Positions 1 through 10,339 of a stretch of 64,000 bases of DNA are shown here, one piece after another. The notes beneath the pieces are model-generated. The model saw only the letters and a list, made by a program, of their open reading frames with translations. It searched no databases and had not been told where the DNA came from. The position numbers and the translations under genes are program-made. Source of the stretch: Prorocentrum cordatum (lineage: Eukaryota; Sar; Dinophyceae; Prorocentrales; Prorocentraceae); assembly GCA_963575745.1 (NCBI GenBank), contig CAUYUJ010009480.1, positions 143,007 through 207,006 on the forward strand, written 5' to 3'. Every line of letters begins with the position of its first letter. Positions within the stretch are counted from its first letter, which is position 1.

Positions 1-45
1 GAATTCTTCAGGAACCCTAGGAGTAAAGCTAGAGTGACCACCATA

Positions 46-65
46 GGCCAGCTCCGCTACCAAGT
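46..65 (-). other. Possible primer-binding site of a second LTR element
   Basis: The plus strand here carries GGCCAGCTCCGCTACCAAGT, identical over 20 bases to the LTR/primer-binding-site junction of the large copia element at 58997-59016. Read on the minus strand it gives TGGTAGCGGAGC, which would pair with the 3' end of an initiator-type tRNA. By analogy an LTR would lie at 63 and upwards and the internal domain would run off the left edge of the window. The flanking sequence is otherwise different from the large element, so this would be a different family. No second LTR can be seen. Confidence 0.4.
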
Positions 66-559
66 TTAAACAGGGGCTGGGAAGCCCAACCAGCAGCTTC
101 GCCTTTGGCGAAGCCCAGCTCCCGCTCTGTTGTGCCGTAGTAGCGATAATCCCGGTAGGAGGAAGCGAGCCATCTCAAGCAGTTTTGGTATCGATGGCAA
201 ATGGTACACCTCGCGCTGCGGTGTAGTCAGATCTGGGCGGCCGGCCGCTTTGAGCCAAACAGCCGCGGATACACGTTCGTTCCCACTCACATGCGACGAC
301 CAGCTCACTTTAGAGTCAGCGCTCGGCCCCAAATGACCTCGGAACCCGTCGCCCCGGGCAGGCTGGTGACAAACTGCGCGCGCTGAGCACGATGAACGCC
401 GTCTCGCAGCTGCGTGCGAACGTCGCTGGGGCAAGTGGCAAAGAAGCGAAATGATGTGGCCCTGGTCCATGCGCGCGTGGTCTGGCCCAACTAGGCCCCA
501 ACCAACCCTTCTGAGGGCCGGCTACACCGCTCCGACGGGCCCTCGGACACGCGACCGGT

Positions 560-1480
560 GAGGCCGCTCCGGCAAAACTTTGCTTGCGGCAGCCCAGGCC
601 CGTCGAAGGTCGGCGTCTGCAGTTCCCTGGCCCCAGACCCAACAACAACAACGATGGACCAGCGGGACCGTGGCATCTACGCCAGGGTCAATAGACGCGT
701 TGGGGTGCGTGCACAGATGCCCAGTGACATGGGCTCGTCCCGTGGCCCCGAGAAGACTTGCAGCGAAAGTATGCGACGACACGAGAGTAGCATTCGTCAC
801 CCCCGTCGCCCCCGCTCCGTGCCTCGCGCTGGGCATCGAGCCCGTGCGCCAGAGGCCTGACACCTTCAGGTGTCCTGCAGCTCTGCGAAGTGTTGCGATC
901 CTCTGGCGCTTCTCCCACAAGGCGCCTCTCCTTGTGGCTTCGACCTTCATGTGCACACGTCTGCCATGCATGTCGTGCCCTAAATTTCGCATGCGCTTGC
1001 GGCTGGCGAAACCTAGAATGCGCGCAGTGACCTTGAGCTTCTTTTCGGCCGCAGTGCTCAAGGAGACGAAACCTGACTTGTTCAGCTGAAGCAAAAGGCC
1101 TATTGGCTGCACCTGCCTACAGAGCTTCTTCGTGGCACCCAGGACCTGGGTGGCGTCCCCCGCTTCTGGCCCATGCCTAGCAAGGAAACGTCATCCATAA
1201 GGGCTCTCGCTTGCACACTGGGGAACCCGCTGATCGTTCTCTTGATGGGCTGGAGAAGTATGGCCATCGTGACCGTCGAGGCCGCCGAACAACCAGCAAG
1301 GATCCCTTGAAAACTAACACAGGCCTCAGAGATGGACCCGAAAGCATCTATTGTGCGAGGGACGGTGTAACTTTGGATTAGCATCCACCCCAATCTGAGT
1401 GGGAATTCGACTTCACGAAAAATCTGTAAGAGCACGGACAGCTTAATCATCTCATAGCACTTGATCATGCCCAAAAGGAC
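560..1480 (-). pseudogene. LINE reverse transcriptase fragment, frameshifted
   Basis: This is a decayed piece of a non-LTR retrotransposon reverse transcriptase. Read on the minus strand, the first part (1480 to about 1110) shows an RT motif A remnant (KCYEMIKLSVL), motif B GILAGCSAAS (about 1279-1305) and motif C LMDDVSLLG (about 1180-1206). The protein then continues in another frame with the thumb/connection region typical of dinoflagellate LINEs (RNLGHDM, then LRR, then RTGSMPSARHGA, then IDPGVDAT). A frameshift lies at about 1100-1160. The aspartates of motif C are kept, but motif A has lost its first aspartate (K in its place). The 5' part of the element stops where a GGA microsatellite begins at about 1510, and no endonuclease or RNase H is present. 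It is a dead fragment, related to the broken LINE at 31.8-37.8 kb but not identical. Confidence 0.7.
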
Positions 1481-1516
1481 CGAAACTAAATGATGCTGCT
1501 TGGCCGACGCCTCTTC

Positions 1517-1740
1517 GAGGAGGAGGAGGAGGAGGAGGAGGAGGAAGAGGGGAAGGAGGAAGAGGGGAAGGAGGGGGAGGAGGAGGAGGAGGAGGAGGAG
1601 GAGGCAGGTGAGGAGGAGGCGGAGGAGGAGGAGGACGAGGAGGAGGAGGGGGAGAGAAGGACGAAAGGGACGAGGAGGAAGAGGAGTGATGACAACGAGG
1701 AGACGAAGGCGGACGAGGAAGACGAGGAGAAGAAACAGCA
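1517..1740. repeat. (GGA)n purine tract
   Basis: An imperfect GGA/GAG trinucleotide tract, almost pure purine on the plus strand. It truncates the LINE fragment on its left. The long Glu-, Arg- or Ser-rich frames through it are artefacts of the repeat. Confidence 0.9.
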
Positions 1741-2140
1741 GCATGAACAGGAGGGGAAGAGAGAGAGAGAGAGAGCAAGCAACAGGACCGACGTCCGCTC
1801 AAGACCGGACCCTGGACCCCTCCCACACTCCATCCTGACACCTCATCGCCCGAAAAACCAAGAGACGAGGAGCGGGAACGCGCGAGGAAGAGGGTTCTCA
1901 GCTTCCGGCGGCGTCCAACGGAAGGGCGTCCAGGTGGGGGAGGGTCGCAACTCATGGCCCGAGGCATGTGCACGAGGGGAGGACCAAGTGACGCATCGAA
2001 AGGAGAGAGAGAACCTTGAAATCCGGGGAGATATCATGGCCCCGGCCCATGATCCCCCCCAAGATCATCACCGCACGAGGGAGGGAAGAAGACTAGGCGG
2101 CGAGCCATGGGGGGGGAAGTGAGAAGGAGCGTGCCTTCCC
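1741..2140. other. No gene recognised
   Basis: GC-rich sequence with no recognisable protein, RNA gene or repeat border. The open frames here start inside the neighbouring purine tract and show no motif. Confidence 0.5.
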
Positions 2141-2275
2141 AGAAGGCTCGGAAGTCCCCCAGACTTCTGAGAAGTTTTCTAAGCCTTCCCCGAAAACAGA
2201 AAAAGCTTCTCAGAAGGCGCGAGGGCTTCTGAGAAGTCCCCCCGCCTTCTGAGAAGGCCTCCTCCTTCTCAATTC
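2141..2275. repeat. Cluster of CTTCTGAGAAG palindromes
   Basis: At least five copies or near copies of the 11-nt palindrome CTTCTGAGAAG or its halves (AGAAGGC, CTTCTCAG) are packed into about 130 bp, separated by C-rich spacers. A second cluster with CTTCTTAGAAG occurs at 3795-3890. Each palindrome can fold on itself and neighbours can pair with each other. Function unknown. Confidence 0.6.
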
Positions 2276-2677
2276 CCCCCTCGCTCGCCGTCGAAAGACA
2301 GGAGCCACGACATCCAGGGAGATATCGTGACCCCGACCATCACATCCTCCCCCCCAGGTCATCATCCCCCTCTTCGACGCCTGGTGGTTTTCGGGTCATA
2401 CTTCCAGCTAGCCCCAATACACCCCTGGCCATGACATCAAAACCTCCCTGGGCGTCCCCCCCCCCTCCAGGCCGCGGGGCCCCGCCGGGCCTTGCCCCGC
2501 GTGTGCGAACCCGAGGGGGCGGCAGCGGCGGCCTCCTTGCCGCTCGCCTTCTTAGCCGTGGCCGGGGCGAACACGACCTCGCGGGAGGGAGTGCAGCAGC
2601 AGGAGGGGAAGAGGAGGAGGCGCCGTTGGCCAGAGGCCTCCCGAATGAGGTCAGAGCAGATGGGGTCGGAGGATCGC

Positions 2678-2720
2678 GTCGCATCGCCGATGCAGCGCCG
2701 GTGCATCGGCGATGCGTTGG
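2678..2720. repeat. GCATCGGCGATGC palindromes
   Basis: Two palindromic copies built on GCATCGNCGATGC lie about 20 bp apart. The same ATCGGCGAT core recurs at 26509-26545, 26598-26608 and about 31300-31320, so it is a dispersed motif of this genome. Confidence 0.5.
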
Positions 2721-2754
2721 AGCCGTCGGCGCGGAGAAAATTGGGCTCCACCTC

Positions 2755-2893
2755 GAGCCAGGAAGAATCAAAAAGCCAAAACAATATTTACAAATGGTCA
2801 AAGGCAGTCGAAAAATCGTCCCCAGACCATGTTTTGACTGTTTTTGAACACTGCCCCTGCAGAGGGACACACGTGCCCGACTTCAGCCTGGTC
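2755..2893. mobile_element. Half copy of a GTCGGGC-TIR element
   Basis: The right end, GAGGGACACACGTGCCCGACTT, matches in its conserved parts the right terminus of the inverted-repeat elements at 29041-29202 and 62581-62687 (GAGGGACA followed by GCCCGACTT). The matching left terminus is not visible, so this is a damaged or one-ended copy. The interior is AT-richer than its surroundings. Confidence 0.4.
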
Positions 2894-3210
2894 GCATCGC
2901 GCGATCCAGCTGCACGCCTGACGTGCGAGACGTCTTTGGCCACGGTGGCCCGAGCTGCCAAGAATCGGCGGTGGACAAACCTCCCTTTAGTAAACTACCC
3001 TTTATAATGAAGACGACCCAGGACCGAAACCGACGGACCCGGACCCGCGAAAATAACGGCCGCGCGACCCTCTGGCGAACCGAAAACGGCCGGTTCGCTA
3101 ATCGACGTGTCAGGGTAGGAGGCCTACCAACCTCCGACAGAAGGGTCTTCCGGCCGCTGGAGGGGGGGGGCAGGCCTCCTCTACGAGATCTCCTCGCTCC
3201 CGTCGGTCCC
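2894..3210. other. No gene recognised
   Basis: Unique GC-rich sequence with no motif, RNA gene or repeat that I can name. Confidence 0.5.
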
Positions 3211-3214
3211 CCTC

Positions 3215-3362
3215 CTTCTGCTGCTCCCGCTCCTGCTCCTCCTGCGGCTGCTCCCTCCTGCGGCTGCTGCTCCTGCTCCTGCTGCTCCTCCTCCTCCTCC
3301 TACTCCTCCTCCTTTTTCTCGTCCTCCTCCTCCTCCTCCTCCTCCTCCTCCTTCTCCTCTCT
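3215..3362. repeat. (CTC)n pyrimidine tract
   Basis: Imperfect CTC/CTG trinucleotide repeat, pyrimidine-rich on the plus strand. It is opposite in strand bias to the GGA tract at 1517-1740. Confidence 0.85.
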
Positions 3363-3794
3363 CCCCCGGTTCCTCCTGGCTCTTCCTTCGCCCCGTAGCC
3401 CCGGCACAGGCGCCTCGCTTTCGGGCGGGTGGCCAGGCGGGTGGGGGCGGACGTTCAGCGCGTGCACCAGATTGGAGGAGGCGTACGCCCATCGAAGAGG
3501 GGATGCGTTCGGCACCCGGGTGGAAATCCAATGATCACCTGGGGCTGGCGACTATGCGCACATACGTACCACCAACCCACCAAAATCAGGGCTCGAGCTA
3601 AACCGTGTTTTCCATGTTCGCTTCATGTTTCGTTTCCCTTCGGTGTGTCGTCAACCCGCCTCTGCTGCAAGACGAGATCAAAACGAAAACGGCACACGAG
3701 ATCGCCACTGTCTAGCTCGAGCCCTGCCCCAAATTCCTCAAGCACAATCTGCACAAACTTGGCGGCGCGCACAAGGGGGTGGGGGAGGGGGGGG

Positions 3795-3890
3795 GGCTTC
3801 TTAGAAGGAGGCTGCTTCTTAGAAGGCGCCGGCCGTACATCTACAGAGAAGGCCCGCGCCTTCTAAGAAGCAGGGGTGCTTCTAAGAAGC
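3795..3890. repeat. Cluster of CTTCTTAGAAG palindromes
   Basis: Four copies of CTTCTWAGAAG lie in about 100 bp, two reading CTTCTTAGAAG and two CTTCTAAGAAG, bounded by poly-G on the left and poly-C on the right so that the whole block is itself a loose inverted repeat. It adjoins the foldback element at 3941-4078. Confidence 0.6.
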
Positions 3891-3940
3891 CCCCCCCCCT
3901 CCCCCCACCCCCCTCTGCGCGTGGCCAACAGACATGCACT

Positions 3941-4078
3941 CTCCGAGATCCGCGCGGGCTGCTTGGATCGGCGCTGGACCCCGCAACCCTGGCGCGAGGA
4001 GCGCGCACGGGGGCGGCGCCGGAGGCGCGACCAGAGGGGGCTCCAGCGACCCAAGAAATCTGCGCGGACCTCGCAAAG
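3941..4078. mobile_element. Foldback element, copy A
   Basis: Two long inverted arms (about 3941-3980 and 4041-4078) surround a core with its own short hairpins (GCGCGAGGAGCGCGC and GGCGCCGGAGGCGCG). The same architecture and core words occur in the three copies at 28831-29022, 29465-29622 and 29806-29985. No coding capacity; it is MITE- or foldback-like. Confidence 0.65.
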
Positions 4079-4257
4079 TTCATGCGAAATGCAACCTTAA
4101 CAAACATCTCTGCGAACGATTCGCGATGGCGCCTGCTACCAAGGATGCCGCCCCCGCTTTCCCCTCGAGAACGGCCGCTATCGCGAGAAAATGACGACAC
4201 ATGTCTGGTCTTCTCTTCCCCGCATCGTCGACACTGGGGCCTGGCCCTCACCCCCTC

Positions 4258-4505
4258 CCCCGTTTGAGCAGGGACCGACCGTCCCGGCATTCCTGTAGTC
4301 CTACCACGAAATGTTCTTAGAATCCACCAATTTTCTAAGAACAAAAGCAGTGTGCTTAGAACATCAACCCGATGTGTTAACACAAGACAGACTCCGCCAG
4401 GAATGCTCCGAGAACATCCCGTGGAAACCACACCAGAGGTTCTCAGAACATCGTTTGGTAGGGCTACAGGCGAGCCAGGACGCCTCGCCACTGCCTGCGT
4501 GGGAG
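4258..4505. repeat. GTTCTNAGAAC repeat family, copy 1
   Basis: A dispersed repeat of about 240 bp. It opens with GGACCGACCGTCCCGGCATTC, carries several GTTCTTAGAA / TTCTAAGAAC / GTTCTCAGAAC palindromes and the words CCCGATGTGTTAA and GTGGAAACCAC, and closes with GTAGGGCTACAGGCGAGCC and CGCCTCGCCACTGC. Copies 2 (4880-5160) and 3 (27795-28030) keep the same order of words. Confidence 0.75.
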
Positions 4506-4664
4506 GTGCTCTCGCGGCGGCCCCGGCCACCCGCAGGGCGAGCGGGCCGCGCGGCGATGGCGCGGTGCCGAGGCAACGAGAGGGCACGCTCGGGGTCGGC
4601 GGTGCGCCCCCCGTGGCAGATCTGCACGCTCCCGGGCGGGATGGGCTATTAACAGGCCCCCACC

Positions 4665-4795
4665 GCTGGGTCGGGGCTGTCCCCCCTACAGGGGGACTTT
4701 CGACGAAGCATAAAACATACGCAAAACATGCTCCCAGATGGTCAAAACATGCTCAAACAGAAAGCCCCCCTCAAAAAATAGCTCCCGGGCGGGGT
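4665..4795. mobile_element. Half copy of a GTCGGGC-TIR element
   Basis: The left end GGTCGGGGCTGTCCCCCCTACAG resembles the left terminus of the elements at 29041-29202 and 62581-62687, and the interior (ACGAAGCATAAAACATACG) resembles that of the 29-kb copy. No clear right terminus is seen. It lies between two copies of the GTTCTNAGAAC family. Confidence 0.4.
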
Positions 4796-4879
4796 GGGTT
4801 ATTATGAGGCCCCTACTGGTGATGAATGGGCGGTTGGGGGTCGAGGCATCCCCCCCTGAGCCTGTCCCCCCCTTTGAGC

Positions 4880-5160
4880 AGGGACCGACCGTCCCGGCAT
4901 TCCTATAGTCCTACCACCAAATGTTCTTAGAACCCAAAAAAGTTCGAAAAACAAAAACAGTGTTCTCAGATCATAAACCCGATGTGTTAAAACACGACAG
5001 TCTCAACAACAAATGTTCTGAGAACATTTCGTGGAAACCACAAAAAGCTCTTAGAACATTGTTTGGTAGGGCTGTAGGCGAGCCAAGACGCTTCGCCACT
5101 GCTTGATGAATGGGCGGTCGGGGGTCGATGCATCCCCCCCTGAGCCTGTCCCCCCCTAGC
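4880..5160. repeat. GTTCTNAGAAC repeat family, copy 2
   Basis: Same order of words as the copy at 4258-4505: GGACCGACCGTCCCGGCATTC, palindromic ATGTTCTTAGAA and TGTTCTGAGAACA, CCCGATGTGTTAA, GTGGAAACCAC, GGTAGGGCTGTAGGCGAGCC, CGCTTCGCCACTGC. It ends in GATGAATGGGCGGTCGGGGG, which also occurs just before it at 4821-4878, so the two copies may be a tandem duplication of about 620 bp. Confidence 0.75.
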
Positions 5161-5590
5161 GTTGCGATTGAAGGGACCGTGCCACCCTTTGCTTCTGGGG
5201 CCATGACTCGGGTCTCTGGCGACGGTTCGGGGCGATCTCTGCACACCCGGAACGCTGTCGACGAGGCGCAGCTGCTGGAATGCACTCCGAGGCGGGAAAA
5301 CCTCGGAAAGTCAGCGAAACCTTTCTGCCCTCCCCCCGAGCGTTGCCCCTGAAAAAGCAGCGCGCCGGCGCTCGCCTCTCGGCTCTGCGAGCGGCCGCTG
5401 CCATTCGCCTCCGCGCCCGCGGCGCCGGCGGAAGCGTCGCGGGACCTCTCGGCAGCCGCGCGGGACCGCGCCGGGGCCGCCGGGCCGCGCCGAAGGAGAG
5501 CAGTTGCCGAGGAGCGGAAGGAGGAGGGGAATGGTGTCATGGTGCAATCAATCGGCTCAGGATGCGCCCGAATGATTCTGAAGTGTCTAG
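5161..5590. other. No gene recognised
   Basis: Unique GC-rich sequence. No motif that I can support. Confidence 0.5.
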
Positions 5591-6775
5591 CGGACCTCGC
5601 TTCTGGAGCCCGCGCAGATCAATAGGACATCTTGGGAATCCCCGAACACGTCACGGATCAGGACTGGTCTGGCGAGGGGCCCTACTCTCAGCAACTGCAC
5701 GTAACGTTGGTGATGGACCTCTCTATGGACGGCCCGTGCGAGGGATGTGCCAACATTCGTGGCGGAACACATGCCACTTTCCAACTCGGGCCTTCTGGGG
5801 AATTCCAATTGGGGGCGCGAAACGTGGAAGAGGTACGCCGAAACGCGCGGGTAAATCATGCAACCTTTCCCACTTGGGTCGTAGGCGGGGCTCGTGTGAT
5901 GGGTGTACCGAAATGGGCGGAAACACGCGTGCAAGCTTTCCAACCGAGGCCGTGGGTGGAGCTAACTGAAGGAACGCGGTCCTCGTGAGAGGTGTGCTAA
6001 AATGGGCAGCTACACCATGCAGGCCCTCCCTCTGGGGACGTAGGCCCAGCTCCCTCTGGGGCTACGGTCCTCGTGAGGGGTGTGCTGCATTGGGCGGCGG
6101 CGCCATGCGGACCCTGCCACTGAGGCCGCAAGTGGAGCTCCCAGTGGTGCCATGAGACGTGTGGGGGCGCGCCGAAACGGACGGCGCCTCCATGCGGACC
6201 CTCCCACTGACGCCGTAGGTGGAGCTGGCACGTGTGAATGATGATCCGAAACGACGCATGCGACGGATGTGCCAGAATGGCGCGGCGCCGCCATTCGTCG
6301 GCGCCCCCAATGAGACCCCGCCCCCTACAAGGCCACGACGTGAGTGTGTGGGGTGTGCCGAGATGGGCGCGGGGACGCCATGCGCTCGGGCCCATGGGGC
6401 CACAAACCGTGTGAGGGGTGTGCCGAAATGGGTTGGGAAACGACATGGGCACCGCCCCAGTGGGGCCTCTGCGGAGCTCGCTATCGGGCCACGACATGGA
6501 TGAGGGGTGTGTCGAAACGGGCACGGACGCCATGCGGAACCACCACGAGGGGCTTCGGTGAGGCCAGCCATGGGGCCAGGAAACGTGTGAGGAAACGTGA
6601 GGAGTGTTCCAAAATTGGCTTAGGGACGCCATGCGGCACCACACCCTGGGGGCTTCGGTGGAACTCCTCATGGGACCAGGCGACGTTTCAATGTTTGCCG
6701 ACACGGGCTGGGGGAAGCTAGGAGGCACCGCACCCTGAGGCGTGCGGTGGAGATCCTCACGGGGCCACGAAGCGT
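5591..6775. repeat. ~100-bp satellite, cluster 1
   Basis: About eleven diverged tandem units of roughly 95-105 bp. Each unit carries GGGGTGTGCCGAAATGGGC, then GACGCCATGCGG, then GGGGCCTTCGGTGGAGCTCC and GGGGCCACGAAACGTGTGAG, with substitutions. The right-hand units (6340-6775) are best preserved. The same unit makes clusters at 13165-13425, 20395-20930 and 21100-21480. Open frames through it have no stable reading frame between units, so it is non-coding. Confidence 0.8.
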
Positions 6776-6894
6776 TTTTTTTTCTTCAGCGCAACATCAG
6801 CAAGAACTCTCAGTCACATGCCAGCCCACGCGCCCCCCCGAAAAGCGCTGACTGAGCGCAGGGTCCGCTAATCAGCGCAACGTCCGTAATAGAT

Positions 6895-7081
6895 GACGAA
6901 CCAACAACACACACCCATACCCATAGGGGGATCGGAGAGGGCTATGGGTGCGTGTTGTCGGATGGGGGTCCCCGCTCGAACGGGAGCGTTCCCCAGGGTC
7001 CGACAACCCGCACCCATACCCATAGCCAGTCCTCCTCCCAACGACCTCCCTATGGGTATGGGTGTGTGTTGTTCGTTCGTC
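6895..7081. repeat. Nested inverted repeat (cruciform-capable)
   Basis: Outer arms 6895-6930 and 7046-7081 are inverted copies with only about two mismatches; they contain ACACACCCATACCCATAG. Inside them a second pair of arms, 6941-6962 and 6999-7026, is inverted again (the right arm has one extra 6-bp TATGGG unit). The centre (about 6970-6990) is a third hairpin, CGCTC-GAACG-GGAGCG. The block of 187 bp could extrude as a branched hairpin. No target duplication was identified. Confidence 0.75.
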
Positions 7082-8600
7082 AATAGAGTCGACGCGTAGT
7101 GCAGTGCCAGCATGCGGCCTGAGGCTCTTCGACCCCAGGCCGTGGCTTCTCACAGGCAGGACACAAGAGGGCGCGGCGCGGCCACTGACGGTTTGTGAAA
7201 CCCGGGCCGCCCGCGACTGCTACAAATGACGAGTCCTTCCCGACCGTGCGAGCCTCATCATTCCAAATCCCGTATTACTCGTCTCCCGGGTCCGGTTTTT
7301 TTTAAGGAGCATTTTGTGTAATTGGGGGGAACCGGTTTGTTAGGGCGCTGTTTTTGGATTGGAGCTTAGGGGGTCCGGTTTATTCAGGCACCCCGTCGAA
7401 GAGGGGGGTCCGGAATATTAGGTCGAATTTGGAAAGGATTTCGGTTTTTAAGGGGGGTCGATTAATAAAGGATTTGGAGTAAATCGTCCTTTTCCTCGCC
7501 CCCCCCCCTCCCTCTCGCACTCGATCCTCCGGCCGGTCGGCCAGCCCCGGCCGGCGTTCCGTAAGATTGCCACGCGGACTTCTTACGGGGACAGGGAGAA
7601 GTAACGAATCCCGCTTTCGTCATAATCGTCGTCGTCGTCAATCCTCGTCGTTAACCCGTTCGTCAATCGTCGTAGTAATTATCCTGCTCGTCGAAGGTTG
7701 GTCGCCCGTTGTCTTCGTCATCGTCCATTCCCATACGCATCAGGAGCGCCCCGGATCGGCGGCACTGGCCGGAGGCCACTACAACAACGAATCCCGCTTT
7801 CAATCAAGCCCCGGCTCGATGGTGAAACGATGCTGCTGCGCCTCTGCGACTCAGAGCCGAAGGCAGCCATCACCGTCCGATGCCACAGGCGAGTGAGGCC
7901 AGCAAGCGGTGTGCATGACGCAGCTTGGAGCCCGAGCCGCAAACCGCCTCAAGGAAGACTGTGTCCTTGATCTAATGCAAATTTCTCCAGGCAAGACCAG
8001 GAGAGCAGGGATCAAGCGTGCCTGTGCGGTTCGCAACTGGGTCGCCGATCGCACAGCCGCGCAGCCAGGCGCAAAGCCCGTGATCGACACCCCGGAGGGC
8101 TGGGTCAAGCTTCTTGATGCAAGCAACATGGAGGAATCAGTGGACAAACTCGCCGCTCGGGCCAGTGGAAAATGCGAATTCCCTCTGGGAGGCGATGGGA
8201 AATCCGCACATGCTCATTCGACCGATACGAACTCCATGGACTCATCAATCGCTTTGGCGCGATTGACTGTTGCTAGGACGATCGAAACAACAACACCACC
8301 ACACCCGCTCGGGTTGGCAGTCGGCGCCACTTGGGGGCCACGGGCGCAAAAATCCCACCAGCCCTGTGGGCGTAGGTGGTTTAGGGCGGCTTCTTCCAAC
8401 CACCTTTCTTCCCCTTCGCGGAGGGGTTTATCACTGTTCCCTATTAGTATACACCCCCTCCCCCAGGCGACTGGGAGCCAACCAGGGTCAATGCGGCCCC
8501 CCCCACCATCCCTTGCAAAGAAACAATACAACACACAGTCTGCCTTCAAATTCGGAGCATGCGCAGCGAACCCGATGCGGCCTCCCCCCCATCCCTGTCT
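7082..8600. other. No gene recognised
   Basis: Mixed sequence. 7290-7480 is GT-rich with several GGGGGGTCCGG words; 7620-7680 has short GTC repeats. Open frames at 7909-8480 show no motif and run into the CGG tract. I see no RNA gene. Confidence 0.5.
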
Positions 8601-8620
8601 AAAAACAATACAGAGTACAC

Positions 8621-8955
8621 TTGGCGGCGGCGGCGGCGGCTGCGGCGGGGGCATCGGCTGCGGCGGCAGCGGCGGTGGCGGCGGCGGTGGCGGCGGCGGC
8701 GGCGGGGGCGGCGGCGGCGGCGGCGGTGGCGGCAGCGGTGGCGGCAACAGATGCGGCGGCAGCAGCTGCGGCGGCGGCGATTCGGCAGCGGGGGCGACGG
8801 CGGCGGCGGCGGCGGCGCGGCGGCGCGGCGGCGGCGGCAGCGGACGGCGGCGGCGGGCGGCACGGCGGCGGCGGACAACGGCGGCAGCAGCGGCGGCGCG
8901 GCGGCGGCGGCGGCGGGCGGCGGCGGCGGCGGAGGCGGCGGCGGCGGCGGATTGG
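8621..8955. repeat. (CGG)n tract
   Basis: Imperfect GGC/CGG trinucleotide repeat of about 330 bp. The poly-Ala, poly-Gly and poly-Pro frames through it are repeat artefacts. Confidence 0.9.
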
Positions 8956-9244
8956 CCCCCAGTAGCTGCCCATCCCAAGACGGCTGCTGAATATGCTGCG
9001 GGGGCCGGGCTCGGGTGCTACGTATGTGTTGGGAGGGCGGGTGGGAGTGAGCGAGGCGGCCTTGCGGGCGGGGAGGGAATCTTGACCCCTCCCCCGACCC
9101 CCTCCCCTGGACCTGGACGGGGCGACCCGCGAGCGGTCAGGGCGTCCAAAACGGCCCCGGCGAGGAAGCCACAATCATTTGCTTTATTATGGTTTTGGCC
9201 GCATTTTGGCCTCTTGGGGCGGCGACGCTAATTAAGGGAACCCC

Positions 9245-9490
9245 CTTCTTTGATCGATGTCCTCCAAGATGGCCCCAAGAAGCGCCAAGGAGGCCCCAAA
9301 AGGCTTCAAGATGGCCCCAAGATGGCTTCAAGAGGCCCCCAACAGGACCCCAAGCGGTTCCAAGAGACCCCCCCAAGGCACCCAAGACGCACAAGAGTTC
9401 CCCAGGGTCGCCAAGAGACCCCCAAAACGTCCCAAGAGGCCTCCAAGAAACGCCCAAGAGGTATCCCAACAGGCTCCGGAGAGGCATCCA
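9245..9490. repeat. AAGAGGCCCCCAAGANGGCC minisatellite
   Basis: Degenerate 9/18-bp repeats of the type CCAAGATGGCCCCAAGAGGC. It is the first of several arrays with this unit; those left of 20 kb have CAAGACGG on the plus strand. Confidence 0.7.
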
Positions 9491-9516
9491 TGAGACCTTT
9501 GGCACATTTGTTTGCC

Positions 9517-9653
9517 CTCCTCCTCCTCCTCCTCCTCCTCCTCCTCCTCCTGCGCTTTCCTCCTCCTATTCCTTCTCTTCCTCCTCCTCCTCCTCCTCCT
9601 CCTCGTCCTCCTCCTCCTCCTCCTCCTCCTCCTCCTCCTCCTCCTCCTCCTCC

Positions 9654-9702
<49 letters not shown>

Positions 9703-9720
9703 TGTCATCATCATCAGCAG
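9517..9720. repeat. (CTC)n(CAT)n compound microsatellite
   Basis: CTC repeats change abruptly to ATC/CAT repeats at about 9654. The same CTC-to-ATC transition occurs at 38866-39180. Confidence 0.9.
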
Positions 9721-10339
9721 CAGCATCATCCATCCAGCCTCCTCCTTCTCCTCCTCCCTCCTTCGCACGGTTCGGCCGTCCCCGTCTTTGCTCCAGCACT
9801 TCCCTGATCGCCTCAACTCGCCTGGACATCGTTTCTGGATGGGCTGATGGGGATTTTTTGGATCGCGAGTGCATCGGAAGTGCCGAACGCCGTCAGAGGC
9901 TGATGGGGACTTTTTTTGTTGATCGCGACCGCGGCGAAGAAGGGTCGGGCGGCGTCCAAAGAATTGCAAACTAGCAACGGCCAAAATTAGCGCAAGGAAG
10001 AGAAAGCGAAAAGAAAAGAACAGGAACGAGCAGGAGAGAGAGACAAACAGGAAGCGAACCATTACCAATGGGGATACTTTTTGTGTCAACAAGCTCGCGA
10101 GGTGGGTCGAAAACCGTCCGAACACTAGTCGGGCCGCGACTCGGCAACAGGAAAAGGAAGGCAAGCGAAGCGAGCGAGCGGGCAGCCACTCAGAAGGAGA
10201 GCCAGAACCGATACTCCCTGACCCGGTGGCGTGGAAATCCCGTTGGCGACCAGCAAGTAAGCGCAGCCAAAACCGATGGGGATACGCGAAGCGTCTGGAA
10301 TTGGGCATTCGCCTCCGGCGGGGTAAACTAGCTGTCAGG
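9721..10339. other. 3' flank of the membrane-protein gene, no gene seen
   Basis: Contains GATGGGGAT-T-rich words repeated at 9847, 9900 and 10070. No gene or RNA is recognised. Confidence 0.45.

Noticed and set aside
249-271. A DinoSL-like sequence (TTGAGCCAAACAGCCGCGGA)
   Set aside because: It needs an indel plus several mismatches to match the spliced leader and no gene follows it.
2141-5160. Heat-shock or STAT-type binding sites in TTCTNAGAA
   Set aside because: The spacing does not fit heat-shock elements, STAT factors are not expected here, and the words sit in repeats; no regulatory role is shown.
5591-6775. Protein-coding gene in the satellite cluster (243-codon minus-strand frame)
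   Set aside because: Frame shifts between units, no start context and the same unit is dispersed in non-coding clusters.
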